Assembly (NCBI RefSeq): GCF_009729095.1
Contig: NZ_VTGX01000001.1
Location: 930,001 to 994,000, forward strand
Length of the DNA: 64,000 nt
Source: Mycolicibacterium sp. CBMA 247
Lineage (GTDB): Bacteria > Actinomycetota > Actinomycetes > Mycobacteriales > Mycobacteriaceae
Reading direction: 5' to 3'
Shown: piece by piece, positions 8,441 to 17,141 of the stretch
How the letters are laid out: every line of letters starts with the position of its first letter
How positions within the stretch are numbered: the first letter of the stretch is position 1
Translations under genes and position numbers: made by a program
The notes under the pieces: generated by a model
Told to the model about the DNA's origin: nothing
The model's input: only the letters and a program-made list of their open reading frames with translations
Databases searched by the model: none

Positions 8441-9331
8441 TCAGCGCCCTTTCGCCAGCTTACGTCGAGAACTGCCGACCACCAGGCCCGCACGTGCCGC
8501 CAGTGCGCCCCGGATCGTCCACCGTAGCGGCGCCTGCCAGGCCGCCGGGTACCGATCGGCCAAAAAAGTGTAGGTGCTGCGGTGATGTGCGGCCAAGTTG
8601 CGCGCCGGGTCGCGGCCGGTGGAGTGCCCCTTGTGATGCAACACCTCGGCCGACGGCACGTAGACGTTCTGCCACCCGGCGCGGGCGATCCGGTCACCGA
8701 GATCGACGTCTTCCATATACATGAAGTAGCGCTCGTCGAACCCGCCGACAGCATCGAAGGCGGCCCGGCGCATCAGCAGGCACGAGCCGGACAGCCAACC
8801 GACCTCGCGTTCGCTGGGCTCTTGGCGGTCCTGGCGGTAGGCCGCCGTCCACGGATTGGATTTCCACACCGGGCCGACCACGGCATGCATGCCGCCGCGG
8901 ACCAAGCTGGGCTGGTGCCGCGCCGACGGGTAGACCGAACCGTCGGGATCGCGGACCAGCGGCCCGAACGCACCGGCCTGCGGCCACCGCTGGGCAGCGT
9001 CGAGCAGCAGGTCGATCGAACCGGGCCCCCATTGCACGTCCGGGTTGGCGACGATGAAGAACTCCGAACAATCGCCGTCGGATATCTGCGCAGCGCCACG
9101 GTTGACCGCGCTGCCGTAACCGAGATTGCTGCCGGTGCGCAGCAGGTGCGCGTTCGGGTAACGCTTTTCGGCCTGTTCGGGTGCCCCGTCGGTCGAACCG
9201 TTGTCGGCCATGATGACCTTCACCGGCCGATCGGTGGCCAGCGCGAGAGATGCCAGGAAACGGTCAAGGTGTGGGCCCGGCGAGTACGTCACCGTCACCA
9301 CCACGAGCGGGCGGACCGCATCCTCAGTCAC
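8441..9331 (-). CDS. wbbL: N-acetylglucosaminyl-diphospho-decaprenol L-rhamnosyltransferase
   Basis: WbbL1 (296 aa) is a GT2 glycosyltransferase that adds rhamnose to decaprenyl-PP-GlcNAc, completing the linker between arabinogalactan and peptidoglycan; it is essential in mycobacteria. Visible features are VTVTYSPGPHLDRFL at the start, the nucleotide-binding ADNGSTDG, IVANPDVQWGPGS, and WLSGSCLLMRRAAF followed by GGFDERYFMYMEDVDLGDR, where ED is the catalytic-base region of this family. The GTG at 9331 gives VTEDAVRPLVVVTVTYSP and overlaps the rmlD stop (GTGA); the longer open frame upstream lies inside rmlD. Confidence 0.95.
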   Translation of the reverse strand: MTEDAVRPLVVVTVTYSPGPHLDRFLASLALATDRPVKVIMADNGSTDGAPEQAEKRYPNAHLLRTGSNLGYGSAVNRGAAQISDGDCSEFFIVANPDVQWGPGSIDLLLDAAQRWPQAGAFGPLVRDPDGSVYPSARHQPSLVRGGMHAVVGPVWKSNPWTAAYRQDRQEPSEREVGWLSGSCLLMRRAAFDAVGGFDERYFMYMEDVDLGDRIARAGWQNVYVPSAEVLHHKGHSTGRDPARNLAAHHRSTYTFLADRYPAAWQAPLRWTIRGALAARAGLVVGSSRRKLAKGR

Positions 9332-10227
9332 GGCGTAGAGGGTAGCGGGCCGGACGGGTGCTCTTTTCCAACCGCTGTGTTTCCCACTGCCACGAACAGC
9401 GCTTCCCGCCAATCCCGCAGCGGGGTCAGCCCGGCCTCGGCGGACCGGCGCGCAGACAGGACCGTGTAGGCCGGCCGGGGCGCGGGGCGCGGGTACCGGT
9501 CACTGCCGACCGGGCGGACCCGATCCGGATCCGCGCCGACGGCCGCGAAGGTCTCCCGCGCCAGATCGAACCGGCTGGCCCGCCCGGCGTTGACGGCGTG
9601 CAGAACGCCGGGCCGCACACCGCCGTCGGCGATCTGCAGCAGGGCGGACACCAGGTCTCCGGTGTACGTCGGCGACCCGATCTGGTCGGCCACCACGTCG
9701 ACCGGGCCGTCCCCGGCCGCGAGCCGGCGCATGGTCGCCACAAAGTCAGCCCCGTCGCCGCCGCGGTACACCCACGCGGTGCGGACGACGTGGGCGTCCG
9801 GTTTGGCGGCCAGAACCGCCTGCTCTCCGGCCAGTTTGGTGCGGCCGTAGACGTTGACCGGCCCGGTCTCCTCGTCGACCTCATACGGCGTGCGTCGCTC
9901 ACCGGATGCGCCGAATACGTAATCGGTGGAGATGTGCACCAAACCGGCCCCGGCCTGCGCGCACACCGCGGCGATATGGCCCGGACCGAGGGCGTTGATG
10001 GCGTGCGCCCTGGCCTGGTCGGTCTCGGCGGCGTCTACCTGCGTGTACGCCGCACAGTTGATCACCACATCGCCGGGCTCGACGAATTGCCGGACCGCGT
10101 CGGCGTTGGTGATGTCACATTCCGCAGAGGTCAGCGCCAGCACCTCCCGCCCCTCACGGCTTCCCTGATCAGCCAATACCCGGCCGACCATGCCGCCGGC
10201 CCCGGTGATCACAATCCGTTGCGCCAT
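9328..10227 (-). CDS. rmlD: dTDP-4-dehydrorhamnose reductase
   Basis: RmlD (299 aa) performs the last step of dTDP-L-rhamnose synthesis, reducing dTDP-4-keto-rhamnose with NAD(P)H. The N-terminal Rossmann motif ITGAGGMVGRVLAD, the NCAAYTQVDAAE strand and the catalytic HISTDYVFGASG...Y-x3-K (VYGRTKLAGE) of extended short-chain reductases are present. It is the first gene of the rmlD-wbbL-manB unit and overlaps wbbL by 4 bp, so the donor sugar and the enzyme that uses it are co-translated. It is divergent from the LCP ligase gene 66 bp away. Confidence 0.95.
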   Translation of the reverse strand: MAQRIVITGAGGMVGRVLADQGSREGREVLALTSAECDITNADAVRQFVEPGDVVINCAAYTQVDAAETDQARAHAINALGPGHIAAVCAQAGAGLVHISTDYVFGASGERRTPYEVDEETGPVNVYGRTKLAGEQAVLAAKPDAHVVRTAWVYRGGDGADFVATMRRLAAGDGPVDVVADQIGSPTYTGDLVSALLQIADGGVRPGVLHAVNAGRASRFDLARETFAAVGADPDRVRPVGSDRYPRPAPRPAYTVLSARRSAEAGLTPLRDWREALFVAVGNTAVGKEHPSGPLPSTP

Positions 10228-10293
10228 GCGCCGAGTCTGGCACGCCGGTCCGCGTTACCCGGCTCACGCCCGGGCCGCAAGTAGCCTGGGCAG

Positions 10294-11775
10294 GTGCCGA
10301 TCCCCCTGCTTCGCTCCGTCGCCGTCGCGACAGCGTCGGCCGTGGTGCTCGGAACAGGGGTGGCCTGGAGCCAGATCCGCTCCTTCGAATCGGGCATCAA
10401 TCACATCAGCTCGGCGGCGCTCGGTGGAGGCGGTGACGACGGAGCCATCGACATCCTGCTGGTCGGGATGGACAGTCGAACCGACGCACATGGCAACCCG
10501 CTGTCGGCCGACGAACTGCAGACGCTGCGGGCCGGCGACGATGTCTCGACCAACACCGACACCATCATCCTGGTGCGCATCCCCAACAACGGGAAGTCCG
10601 CCACCGCCATCTCCATCCCCCGCGACTCCTATGTCGAGGCACCGGGTAGGGGGAAGATGAAGATCAACGGTGTGTTCGGCGAGGTGAAGCTCGAGCAGAT
10701 GAAGCAACTCGTCGAGGTCGAGGGTGAAGACCCCGCCGTCGCCGAGCCCAAGGCCACCGAGACTGCCCGCGAGGAGCTGATCAAGACGGTCGCCGCACTC
10801 ACCGGCGTCACGGTGGACCACTACGCCGAAATCGGGCTGCTCGGATTCGCGTTGATCACCGATGCCCTGGGCGGGGTCAATGTCTGCCTCAAAGACGCTG
10901 TATACGAACCACTTTCGGGCGCCGATTTCCCGGCCGGCTGGCAGAAGCTCGACGGCCCGCAGGCGCTGAGCTTCGTTCGGCAGCGCCATGACCTGCCCCG
11001 CGGCGACCTCGACCGGGTGACCCGCCAGCAGTCGGTGATGGCGTCACTGGCCCATGAGGTGATCTCCGGCCGGACGCTGTCCAGCCCCAGCACGCTGAGC
11101 CGGTTGCGGGACGCTGTGCAGCGCTCAATGGTGATCTCCGACGGCTGGGACATCATGGATTTCGTCCAACAGCTGCAGAAGCTGGCCGCCGGTAGCGTGG
11201 CGTTCGCCACCATCCCGATCCTTCGCGAGGACGGCTGGAGCGACGACGGTATGCAGAGCGTGGTCCGGGTGGATCCCGATGAGGTCCACCAGTGGGTGGC
11301 GGGCCTGCTGCAGGACCAGGACCGGGGGAAGACCGAGAAGCTCAGCTATTCGCCGGACAGCACCACCGTCGAGGTGGTCAACGGCACCGATATCAACGGC
11401 CTGGCCGCCGCGGTCTCACAGGTGCTGAGCAACAAGGGATTCCAACCCGGTTCCACCGGCAATCACCAAGGCGCCGCGCCGGCGTCCAGCCAGGTGTTGG
11501 CCGCCAAGGCCGACGACCTCGGCGCGCAGGCTGTGTCGAAGGACCTCGGCGGATTGCCGGTGAACGAGGATTCGTCGCTACCGCCCGGCGCGGTGCGGGT
11601 GGTGCTGGCCGCGGATTACACCGGGCCCGGTTCCGACGGCAGCGATCCGTCCGAGGGCATCGTGGATCCTGCTGCCGCCGGAGGCACTTCCAGCGATACC
11701 GGCGAGGAGAGCCCGCCGCCGCCTCCGTCGCCGATCCTCAACGCGGGTTCGGACGATCCCAAGTGTGTGAACTGA
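10294..11775 (+). CDS. LytR-CpsA-Psr (LCP) family cell wall ligase, Lcp1-like
   Basis: This 493-residue type II membrane protein is the Rv3267 (Lcp1) counterpart. That family joins arabinogalactan to peptidoglycan at the cell surface. A single membrane segment lies at residues 5-25; the LCP domain follows with DILLVGMDSR (Asp60, Arg62), TNTDTIILVRI (Asp89, Arg95), ISIPRDSYV (Arg110, Asp111) and SFVRQRHDLPRGDLDR, all conserved phosphoprenyl and metal contacts. Residues about 355-440 match the LytR C-terminal domain (TVEVVNGTDINGLA), and the tail is Gly/Ser/Pro-rich with a terminal Cys. It sits opposite rmlD-wbbL, whose products build the linker it transfers. Confidence 0.94.
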   Translation: MPIPLLRSVAVATASAVVLGTGVAWSQIRSFESGINHISSAALGGGGDDGAIDILLVGMDSRTDAHGNPLSADELQTLRAGDDVSTNTDTIILVRIPNNGKSATAISIPRDSYVEAPGRGKMKINGVFGEVKLEQMKQLVEVEGEDPAVAEPKATETAREELIKTVAALTGVTVDHYAEIGLLGFALITDALGGVNVCLKDAVYEPLSGADFPAGWQKLDGPQALSFVRQRHDLPRGDLDRVTRQQSVMASLAHEVISGRTLSSPSTLSRLRDAVQRSMVISDGWDIMDFVQQLQKLAAGSVAFATIPILREDGWSDDGMQSVVRVDPDEVHQWVAGLLQDQDRGKTEKLSYSPDSTTVEVVNGTDINGLAAAVSQVLSNKGFQPGSTGNHQGAAPASSQVLAAKADDLGAQAVSKDLGGLPVNEDSSLPPGAVRVVLAADYTGPGSDGSDPSEGIVDPAAAGGTSSDTGEESPPPPPSPILNAGSDDPKCVN

Positions 11776-11801
11776 TCGTCCTCGAGTAAAACCATGAGGT
11801 T

Positions 11802-12509
11802 ATGAGCACAGTCAGCGCTGCGGTGCTGGACCCGTTGTTGGCAGCGGATCCGGCCGGGCCACGGATCACCTATTACGACGACGCCACCGGTGAGCGCATC
11901 GAGTTGTCGACGGTGACCATGGCCAACTGGGCCGCCAAGACCGCCAACCTGTTGCGCGACGAGATGGGCGCCGGACCGGGCACCCGGGTGGCGGTGCTGC
12001 TGCCCGCGCACTGGCAGACCGCCGCGGTGCTGTTCGGGATCTGGTGGATCGGCGCAGAAGTGGTGCTCGATAGCGAGTCTGCCGATATGGCCCTGTGCAC
12101 CCGGGATCGGCTCGAGGAGGCCGACGACGCGGTCTCCGGCGGCGAGGTCGCGGTGCTGTCGCTGGACCCGTTCGGCAAGCCGGCCGCGGACCTGCCCATC
12201 GGGGTCACCGACTACGCCACCGCGGTGCGGGTGCACGGCGACCAGATCGTGCCCGAGCGTTTCCCGGGCCCGGCCCTGGCCGGGCAGTCGGTCGCCGAGA
12301 TGCTGGACGCCGCCCGGAATGCCGCGGCCGCACAGGGTTTCACCGCACGTGACCGGGTGCTGTCCACGGCGTCCTGGGGCACCCCGGATGAGCTCATCGC
12401 GAATTTGATCGCGGTGTTCGCCGCCGGCGCGTCACTGGTGCAGGTGGCCAATCCCGATCCCGGCGCCCAGGCCCGACGCCGCGAAACCGAGAAGGTCACG
12501 CGCGGCTAG
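11802..12509 (+). CDS. TIGR03089 family protein (Rv3268 type)
   Basis: This 235-residue protein belongs to the actinobacterial TIGR03089 family, which resembles a shortened N-terminal part of acyl-CoA/AMP-forming ligases. ITYYDDATGERIELS and WAAKTANLLRDEMGAGPGTRVAVLLPAHW recall the opening of those ligases, but the TSGTTG-type ATP loop and the whole C-terminal lid are missing. It is probably not an active adenylating enzyme; its function is unknown. It lies 26 bp after the LCP gene on the same strand, as in M. tuberculosis, and is followed by a long hairpin. Confidence 0.88.
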   Translation: MSTVSAAVLDPLLAADPAGPRITYYDDATGERIELSTVTMANWAAKTANLLRDEMGAGPGTRVAVLLPAHWQTAAVLFGIWWIGAEVVLDSESADMALCTRDRLEEADDAVSGGEVAVLSLDPFGKPAADLPIGVTDYATAVRVHGDQIVPERFPGPALAGQSVAEMLDAARNAAAAQGFTARDRVLSTASWGTPDELIANLIAVFAAGASLVQVANPDPGAQARRRETEKVTRG

Positions 12510-12532
12510 CTTTCCGTGCGCCCTCCTTCCGC

Positions 12533-12588
12533 GAGCAGACGCAAAACTGCCCCTTTTCCAACGAAAAGGGGCAGTTTTGCGTCTGCTC
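12533..12588. terminator. 25-bp perfect inverted repeat, likely bidirectional terminator
   Basis: The arms at 12533-12557 and 12564-12588 are exact reverse complements over 25 bp, with a 6-nt loop (CCAACG). Each arm ends in four T/A next to the loop (CCCCTTTT / AAAAGGGG) and has GCAGACGCAAAA at its outer part. It sits between the convergent TIGR03089 and fadE25 genes. There is no clear U-tract outside the stem, so termination would rest on stem strength. It may instead be a dispersed palindromic repeat. Confidence 0.75.
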
Positions 12589-12610
12589 ACGCAGCGGAAC
12601 TGGTGCGGGC

Positions 12611-13780
12611 TTACTTGAGCAGCGCGCGGCTCATGACCACGCGCTGAATCTGGTTGGTGCCCTCGTAGATTTGGGTGATCTTGGCGTCACGCATCATCCG
12701 CTCCACCGGGAAGTCCACGGTGTACCCGGCGCCACCGAACAGCTGCACCGCATCGGTGGTCACCTCCATCGCCACATCGGAGGCAAAGCACTTGCTGGCC
12801 GCCGAGATGAAGCCGAGGTTGCCCTCGCCACGCTCGGCCCGCGCGGCAGCGTGGTAGACCATCAACCGCGCGGCTTCCAGCTTCATCGCCATATCGGCGA
12901 TCATGAACTGCACCGCCTGGAATTCAGCGATCGCAGTGCCGAACTGCTTGCGGTCCTTGGTGTATGCGATCGCCGCGTCCAACGCACCCTGGGCGATACC
13001 CACCGCCTGGGCACCGATCGTCGGACGGGTGTGATCGAGGGTCGCCAACGCGGTCTTGAAACCGGTCCCCGGCTCACCGATGATCCGGTCCCCCGGAATG
13101 CGACAGTTCTCGAAGTACAGCTCGGTGGTCGGGCTGCCCTTGATCCCGAGCTTGCGCTCCTTGGGCCCGACGACGAATCCCTCATCGTCCTTGTGGACCA
13201 TGAACGCCGAAATACCGTTGGCACCCTTGTCCGGATCGGTCACCGCCATCACGGTGTACCAGGTCGACTTGCCGCCGTTGGTGATCCAGCACTTGGTGCC
13301 GTTCAGAATCCAGTCATCACCGTCAGCCTTCGCCCGCGTACGCATCGCACCGGCATCCGAACCCGCCTCACGCTCGGACAGCGCATAGGAGGCCATCGCC
13401 TCACCAGAAGCCAGCGACGGGAGCACCTGCTTCTTCAAATCATCCGAGCCGCGCAGGATCAGGCCCATCGTGCCCAGCTTGTTGACCGCCGGGATCAGCG
13501 ACGCCGAGGCGTCCACCCGGGCCACTTCCTCGATGACGATGCACGCGGCCACCGAGTCGGCCCCCTGCCCGCCGTACTCCTCGGGCACATGAACCGCATT
13601 GAACCCCGAAGCATTCAGCGCATCCAGCGCCTCCTGCGGGAAGCGGGCATTCTCGTCTACGTCGGCGGCGTGCGGGGCGATCTCCTTCTCGGCCAAGGCG
13701 CGGATCGCGGCCCGCAGTTCCTGATGCTCTTCAGGCAACTGAAACAAATCGAAAGATGGATTTCCGCCCCAACCAGCCAT
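12611..13780 (-). CDS. fadE25: acyl-CoA dehydrogenase FadE25
   Basis: This 389-residue FAD-dependent acyl-CoA dehydrogenase introduces the alpha-beta double bond in beta-oxidation. Signature segments are SYALSEREAGSDAGAM with WITNGG (flavin contacts), ARLMVYHAA, LFGGAGYTVDFPVERMMRD, and the catalytic glutamate in YEGTNQIQRVVMSR near residue 375. The ATG at 13780 has AAGGAG 7 nt upstream; an in-frame start at 13840 would add 20 polar residues with no family match. The promoter region faces a TetR gene and contains two copies of a dyad, so repression by that TetR is likely. Confidence 0.95.
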   Translation of the reverse strand: MAGWGGNPSFDLFQLPEEHQELRAAIRALAEKEIAPHAADVDENARFPQEALDALNASGFNAVHVPEEYGGQGADSVAACIVIEEVARVDASASLIPAVNKLGTMGLILRGSDDLKKQVLPSLASGEAMASYALSEREAGSDAGAMRTRAKADGDDWILNGTKCWITNGGKSTWYTVMAVTDPDKGANGISAFMVHKDDEGFVVGPKERKLGIKGSPTTELYFENCRIPGDRIIGEPGTGFKTALATLDHTRPTIGAQAVGIAQGALDAAIAYTKDRKQFGTAIAEFQAVQFMIADMAMKLEAARLMVYHAAARAERGEGNLGFISAASKCFASDVAMEVTTDAVQLFGGAGYTVDFPVERMMRDAKITQIYEGTNQIQRVVMSRALLK

Positions 13781-13866
13781 GGTCTTCTCCTTAGCTATCA
13801 GCTCTTGGCTCTCTTGGTTCAATCGTTGCCCGGACTGCATGTCGAGTACATCGCCCTGCTAAATTT

Positions 13867-13900
13867 GGTACTCAGTACCATAGCATCGGCACTCAGTACC
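13867..13900. promoter_or_regulatory. tandem TetR-type operators between fadE25 and tetR
   Basis: GGTACTCAGTACC at 13867-13879 is a 13-bp dyad (arms GGTACT and AGTACC around one C). GGCACTCAGTACC at 13888-13900 is a second copy with one arm mismatch. Their centres are 21 bp apart, two helical turns, so two dimers could bind the same face. The pair lies 17 bp before the TetR ATG and 87 bp before fadE25, the expected place for autorepression plus control of fadE25. The identity of the bound protein is inferred. Confidence 0.7.
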
Positions 13901-13916
13901 CGAGAGAGGTGCATCC

Positions 13917-14573
13917 ATGTCCGACCTGCCAAGCACCCGGGAGCGTCTGGTGAGCGCGGCATTCGACCTGTTCGAAGAACGTGGGTATGAGGCCGCCAGC
14001 GTCGATGACATCGCGGCGCGGGCGGGGGTGGGACGCACTACCGCGTTTCGTCAGTTCGGATCGAAAGAGGCGTTGATCTTTCCCGATCACGAGGCGTTGC
14101 TGCGCCGCGCCGACGAGAGGTTGTCGACGGTGCCGGCCGAAGCGCTCCCTGCGGAAGTCATCGCGGTAGCGACAACCTCGGTGTTCGAGAACTATCTGGC
14201 CGAGGGCGAGCGTGCCCGGACGCGGTATCGACTCACCCGGTCGGTACCTGCCCTGCGCGACTTCGAAACGGCCGTGGTGTCGCGGTATGTCCGGCTGTTC
14301 ACCAAACACCTGCGGACCGCGCAGACCGAGGATTGGACGGCGGACCTGCGCGCCGAACTATTCGCCAACGCCGTGGTCGCTGCACACAACCATGTGCTGC
14401 GCCGATGGCTGCGCGGCGACACGACCAACCCGCGGTCGGACCTGGCCGAGGCCCTGGCCGCGACCTGGCCGATCTACCGGGGCGGTCGCGGCCGCACCGC
14501 AGTCGTGGTGATGTCGACCGATGAACCGATCGAGTCCCTGACACCCCGCATTCGCGAGCTGATCGGCGATTGA
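13917..14573 (+). CDS. TetR family transcriptional regulator
   Basis: This 218-residue regulator has a canonical TetR helix-turn-helix at residues 6-52: RERLVSAAFDLFEERGYEAASVDDIAARAGVGRTTAFRQFGSKEAL in pieces, where RTTAFRQF is the recognition helix. The C-terminal ligand domain (60-218) has no assignable ligand. GAGAGG precedes the ATG. It is divergent from fadE25 with two dyads between them, suggesting it senses an acyl-CoA or related metabolite and controls fadE25. It is absent from this position in M. tuberculosis, where other small genes lie upstream of fadE25. Confidence 0.92.
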   Translation: MSDLPSTRERLVSAAFDLFEERGYEAASVDDIAARAGVGRTTAFRQFGSKEALIFPDHEALLRRADERLSTVPAEALPAEVIAVATTSVFENYLAEGERARTRYRLTRSVPALRDFETAVVSRYVRLFTKHLRTAQTEDWTADLRAELFANAVVAAHNHVLRRWLRGDTTNPRSDLAEALAATWPIYRGGRGRTAVVVMSTDEPIESLTPRIRELIGD

Positions 14574-14579
14574 CTCCAA

Positions 14580-14601
14580 GCGCGGGGCTGCTACCCCGCG
14601 C
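14580..14601. terminator. GC-rich hairpin between tetR and purE
   Basis: The arms GCGCGGGG (14580-14587) and CCCCGCGC (14594-14601) pair perfectly around CTGCTA. The hairpin sits in the 33-bp gap between the convergent tetR and purE stops, so it can serve both strands. No U-tract follows, which is common for mycobacterial hairpin terminators. Confidence 0.6.
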
Positions 14602-14606
14602 CTACT

Positions 14607-15119
14607 TCAGCTGTCGCCCAACAGGCGATCGCGCAACGCGGCATCTTTTGCCAGCACCATGGCTTCCAGATCGGCCTGGAATTTCACCATCCGAGCCCGC
14701 AGCCCGGCGTCGGATGCGCCCAGAATCCGCACGGCCAACAGGCCCGCATTCCGTGCTCCGCCAATGGAAACCGTGGCCACCGGCACCCCGGCGGGCATCT
14801 GCACGATGGACAGCAGCGAGTCCATGCCGTCCAACCGGGCCAGCGGCACCGGCACCCCGATCACCGGCAGCGGTGTGGCAGACGCCACCATGCCGGGCAG
14901 ATGCGCCGCCCCGCCCGCGCCGGCGATGATCACCTCGATGCCGCGGTCGGCCGCGGTCTTCGCGTAGTCGAGCATGCGCTGCGGGGTGCGGTGCGCCGAG
15001 ACCACCCCGACCTCGAACGGCACCTCGAACTCGGCAAGTGCGGTGGCCGCGTCGGACATCACCGACCAATCACTGTCGCTGCCCATGATGAGGCCGACCC
15101 TTGCATTACTTCCCGTCAT
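14607..15119 (-). CDS. purE: N5-carboxyaminoimidazole ribonucleotide mutase
   Basis: PurE (170 aa) moves the carboxyl group of N5-CAIR to give CAIR in purine synthesis. The family core is complete: [14 protein letters not shown] (phosphate loop), [12 protein letters not shown] (catalytic His), [13 protein letters not shown] and PVIGVPV. The start at 15119 ([10 protein letters not shown]) was chosen because GGATGGG lies about 6 nt upstream and the length matches; an in-frame ATG at 15125 is equally possible. The start lies within the last codons of purK (14-bp overlap), so PurK and PurE, which act in sequence, are co-translated. Confidence 0.95.
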   Translation of the reverse strand: MTGSNARVGLIMGSDSDWSVMSDAATALAEFEVPFEVGVVSAHRTPQRMLDYAKTAADRGIEVIIAGAGGAAHLPGMVASATPLPVIGVPVPLARLDGMDSLLSIVQMPAGVPVATVSIGGARNAGLLAVRILGASDAGLRARMVKFQADLEAMVLAKDAALRDRLLGDS

Positions 15120-16353
15120 GCTCATCCCATCCATCTGTCCACTCGCCGTGTGACAGCCAGTGCGCCGCCCGCACCGCGCGCTCCCGCAGCTCGTCCATGT
15201 CCGTACCAATTAAGTTGATATGACCCAGTTTCCGGCCGGCGCGCTCACCTTTGCCGTACAGGTGCACCTTCGCCTCGGGGATCCGGGCGAAGAGATGGTG
15301 CAGTCGCTCATCCATCGACATCGCCGGCGTCTGCGGTGCGCCGAGCACGTTGGCCATCACCGCGGCCGGCGCCACCGCCGAGGTGTCACCGAGCGGATAG
15401 TCCAGCACCGCCCGCAGGTGCTGCTCGAACTGGCTGGTCACCGCACCGTCCATGGTCCAGTGCCCGGAGTTGTGCGGACGCATGGCCAACTCGTTGACGA
15501 GCAGCGTGCCGTCGACGGTCTCGAACAGCTCGACCGCCAGCGTCCCGACCACGCCCAGCTCATTCGCCACTCGCAGGGCGAGTTCCTGTGCGGCCGAGCT
15601 GAGTTCGTCGGACAGCCCGGGGGCCGGGGCATACACCTCGACGCAGATGCCGTCGCGCTGCACGGTTTCCACCACCGGCCAGGCCGCACCCTGCCCGAAC
15701 GGTGAGCGGGCGACCAGCGCGGCAAGTTCGCGGCGCATCATCACGCGCTCCTCGGCCAGCACGGCGACCCCGTCGGCGAGGTAGCCGCCGACGATCTCGC
15801 GGGCGGCGGCCAGGTCGTCGGCCATCGCCACGCCCTTGCCGTCGTAGCCACCACGCACGGTCTTGATCACCACCGCACCGTCGATCTCCCGGACGAACGC
15901 CTCGATGTCCTCGATCGAGGTGATCTCGGCGAAGCGCGGGACCGGGGCGCCCAGGCTGTGCAGCTTGCGGCGCATCAGCAGCTTGTCCTGGGCATGCACC
16001 AGCGCCTGCGGCGGCGGATTGACCGTGACCCCTTCGGCCACCAGCCGCTCCAGATGCTCGGTGGGCACATGCTCGTGATCGAACGTCAACACCGACGCAC
16101 CGGCGGCCGCGCGGCGCAGCGCGTCCAGGTCGGTATGAGAGCCGATGACGACATCTGGGGTCACCTGAGCGGCGGAGTCGTCGGGCCCGGCGGCCAGCAC
16201 CCGCAACGACTGCCCCAGCGCGATCGCCGCCTGGTGGGTCATCCTCGCGAGCTGTCCGCCGCCGATCATCGCCACTACAGGCAACGCCCCGCTCGCGGGG
16301 GTGGGCTTCCGCCCGCTCGCGGGCGAAGTCGGCTTCTTGGGAGTTGTCGGCAC
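15106..16353 (-). CDS. purK: 5-(carboxyamino)imidazole ribonucleotide synthase
   Basis: PurK (415 aa) is the ATP-grasp enzyme that carboxylates AIR with bicarbonate and ATP. It begins with a Pro/Ser-rich leader and then [25 protein letters not shown]-grasp elements follow ([53 protein letters not shown]), with the metal-binding NE and the RPHNSGH signature at the end of the domain. The GTG at 16353 gives a length near the 429-residue M. tuberculosis protein; a longer frame to 16497 overlaps the gtrA-like gene and is rejected. It is divergent from that gene. Confidence 0.95.
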   Translation of the reverse strand: MPTTPKKPTSPASGRKPTPASGALPVVAMIGGGQLARMTHQAAIALGQSLRVLAAGPDDSAAQVTPDVVIGSHTDLDALRRAAAGASVLTFDHEHVPTEHLERLVAEGVTVNPPPQALVHAQDKLLMRRKLHSLGAPVPRFAEITSIEDIEAFVREIDGAVVIKTVRGGYDGKGVAMADDLAAAREIVGGYLADGVAVLAEERVMMRRELAALVARSPFGQGAAWPVVETVQRDGICVEVYAPAPGLSDELSSAAQELALRVANELGVVGTLAVELFETVDGTLLVNELAMRPHNSGHWTMDGAVTSQFEQHLRAVLDYPLGDTSAVAPAAVMANVLGAPQTPAMSMDERLHHLFARIPEAKVHLYGKGERAGRKLGHINLIGTDMDELRERAVRAAHWLSHGEWTDGWDEHDGK

Positions 16354-16475
16354 GCGCTCTATGGTGTCATGCGCTGAATCGTGTCTTCGCCGTGACCGGC
16401 GCATTGACCTGCGGTTAAGGCCCGGCTTCACAGCGATGCGGCATCGAACGGCGCATTTCCGTACACTGCCTACCT

Positions 16476-17141
16476 GTGTCCTTCGCCGATGCGACAATCG
16501 CTCGATTGCCGCGATTCGTCCGTCCCCATGCCGAGCGGCATCATGAACTGATCAAGTTCGCGATCGTCGGCGCGACGACGTTTGTCATCGATTCGACGAT
16601 CTTCTACACCCTCAAACTCACGGTGCTGGAACCCAAGCCGGTCACCGCAAAGATTATCGCCGGCATCGTCGCGGTCATCGCCTCCTACATCCTCAATCGG
16701 GAGTGGAGCTTCCAGAACCGCGGCGGCCGCGAGCGCCACCACGAGGCCTTGCTGTTCTTCGCGTTCAGCGGTGTGGGCGTGCTGCTGTCGATGTTGCCGC
16801 TGTACTTCTCCAGCTATGTGCTGGGGCTTCGGGTTCCCGAGGTCTCCCTGACGGTGGAGAACATCGCCGACTTCATCTCGGCCTATGTCCTGGGCAATCT
16901 GCTGCAGATGGCCTTCCGGTTCTGGGCGTTCCGCCGCTGGGTGTTCCCCGACGAATTCGTCGACAAGCCCGATCTGGCACTGGAGTCCACGCTCACCGGC
17001 GGCGGTATCGCCGAAGCGCTCGAGGACCACGCCGAGCTCCACAAGTCCGCGACGGTGACGCAATTGCGCCGGCCGAGCCGCCGCGCAAAGGCGCGTCAGC
17101 TGGGCGACTCTTCGGACCCCAGGGTGTCGAAGACTTCGTGA
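16476..17141 (+). CDS. GtrA family membrane protein (Rv3277 type)
   Basis: This 221-residue GtrA-like protein has four predicted membrane helices, near residues 27-48 (FAIVGATTFVIDSTIFYTL), 57-75, 95-115 and 130-152, with typical N-R-x-W-x-F elements after helix 2 (YILNREWSFQNR) and near FRFWAFRRWVF. GtrA proteins move or organise polyprenyl-linked sugars, and Rv3277 is discussed in arabinogalactan modification, which suits the wall-building neighbours. The charged C-terminal 65 residues are cytoplasmic. The start is GTG at 16476. The 3' end overlaps the convergent PH-domain gene by 46 bp. Confidence 0.9.
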   Translation: MSFADATIARLPRFVRPHAERHHELIKFAIVGATTFVIDSTIFYTLKLTVLEPKPVTAKIIAGIVAVIASYILNREWSFQNRGGRERHHEALLFFAFSGVGVLLSMLPLYFSSYVLGLRVPEVSLTVENIADFISAYVLGNLLQMAFRFWAFRRWVFPDEFVDKPDLALESTLTGGGIAEALEDHAELHKSATVTQLRRPSRRAKARQLGDSSDPRVSKTS

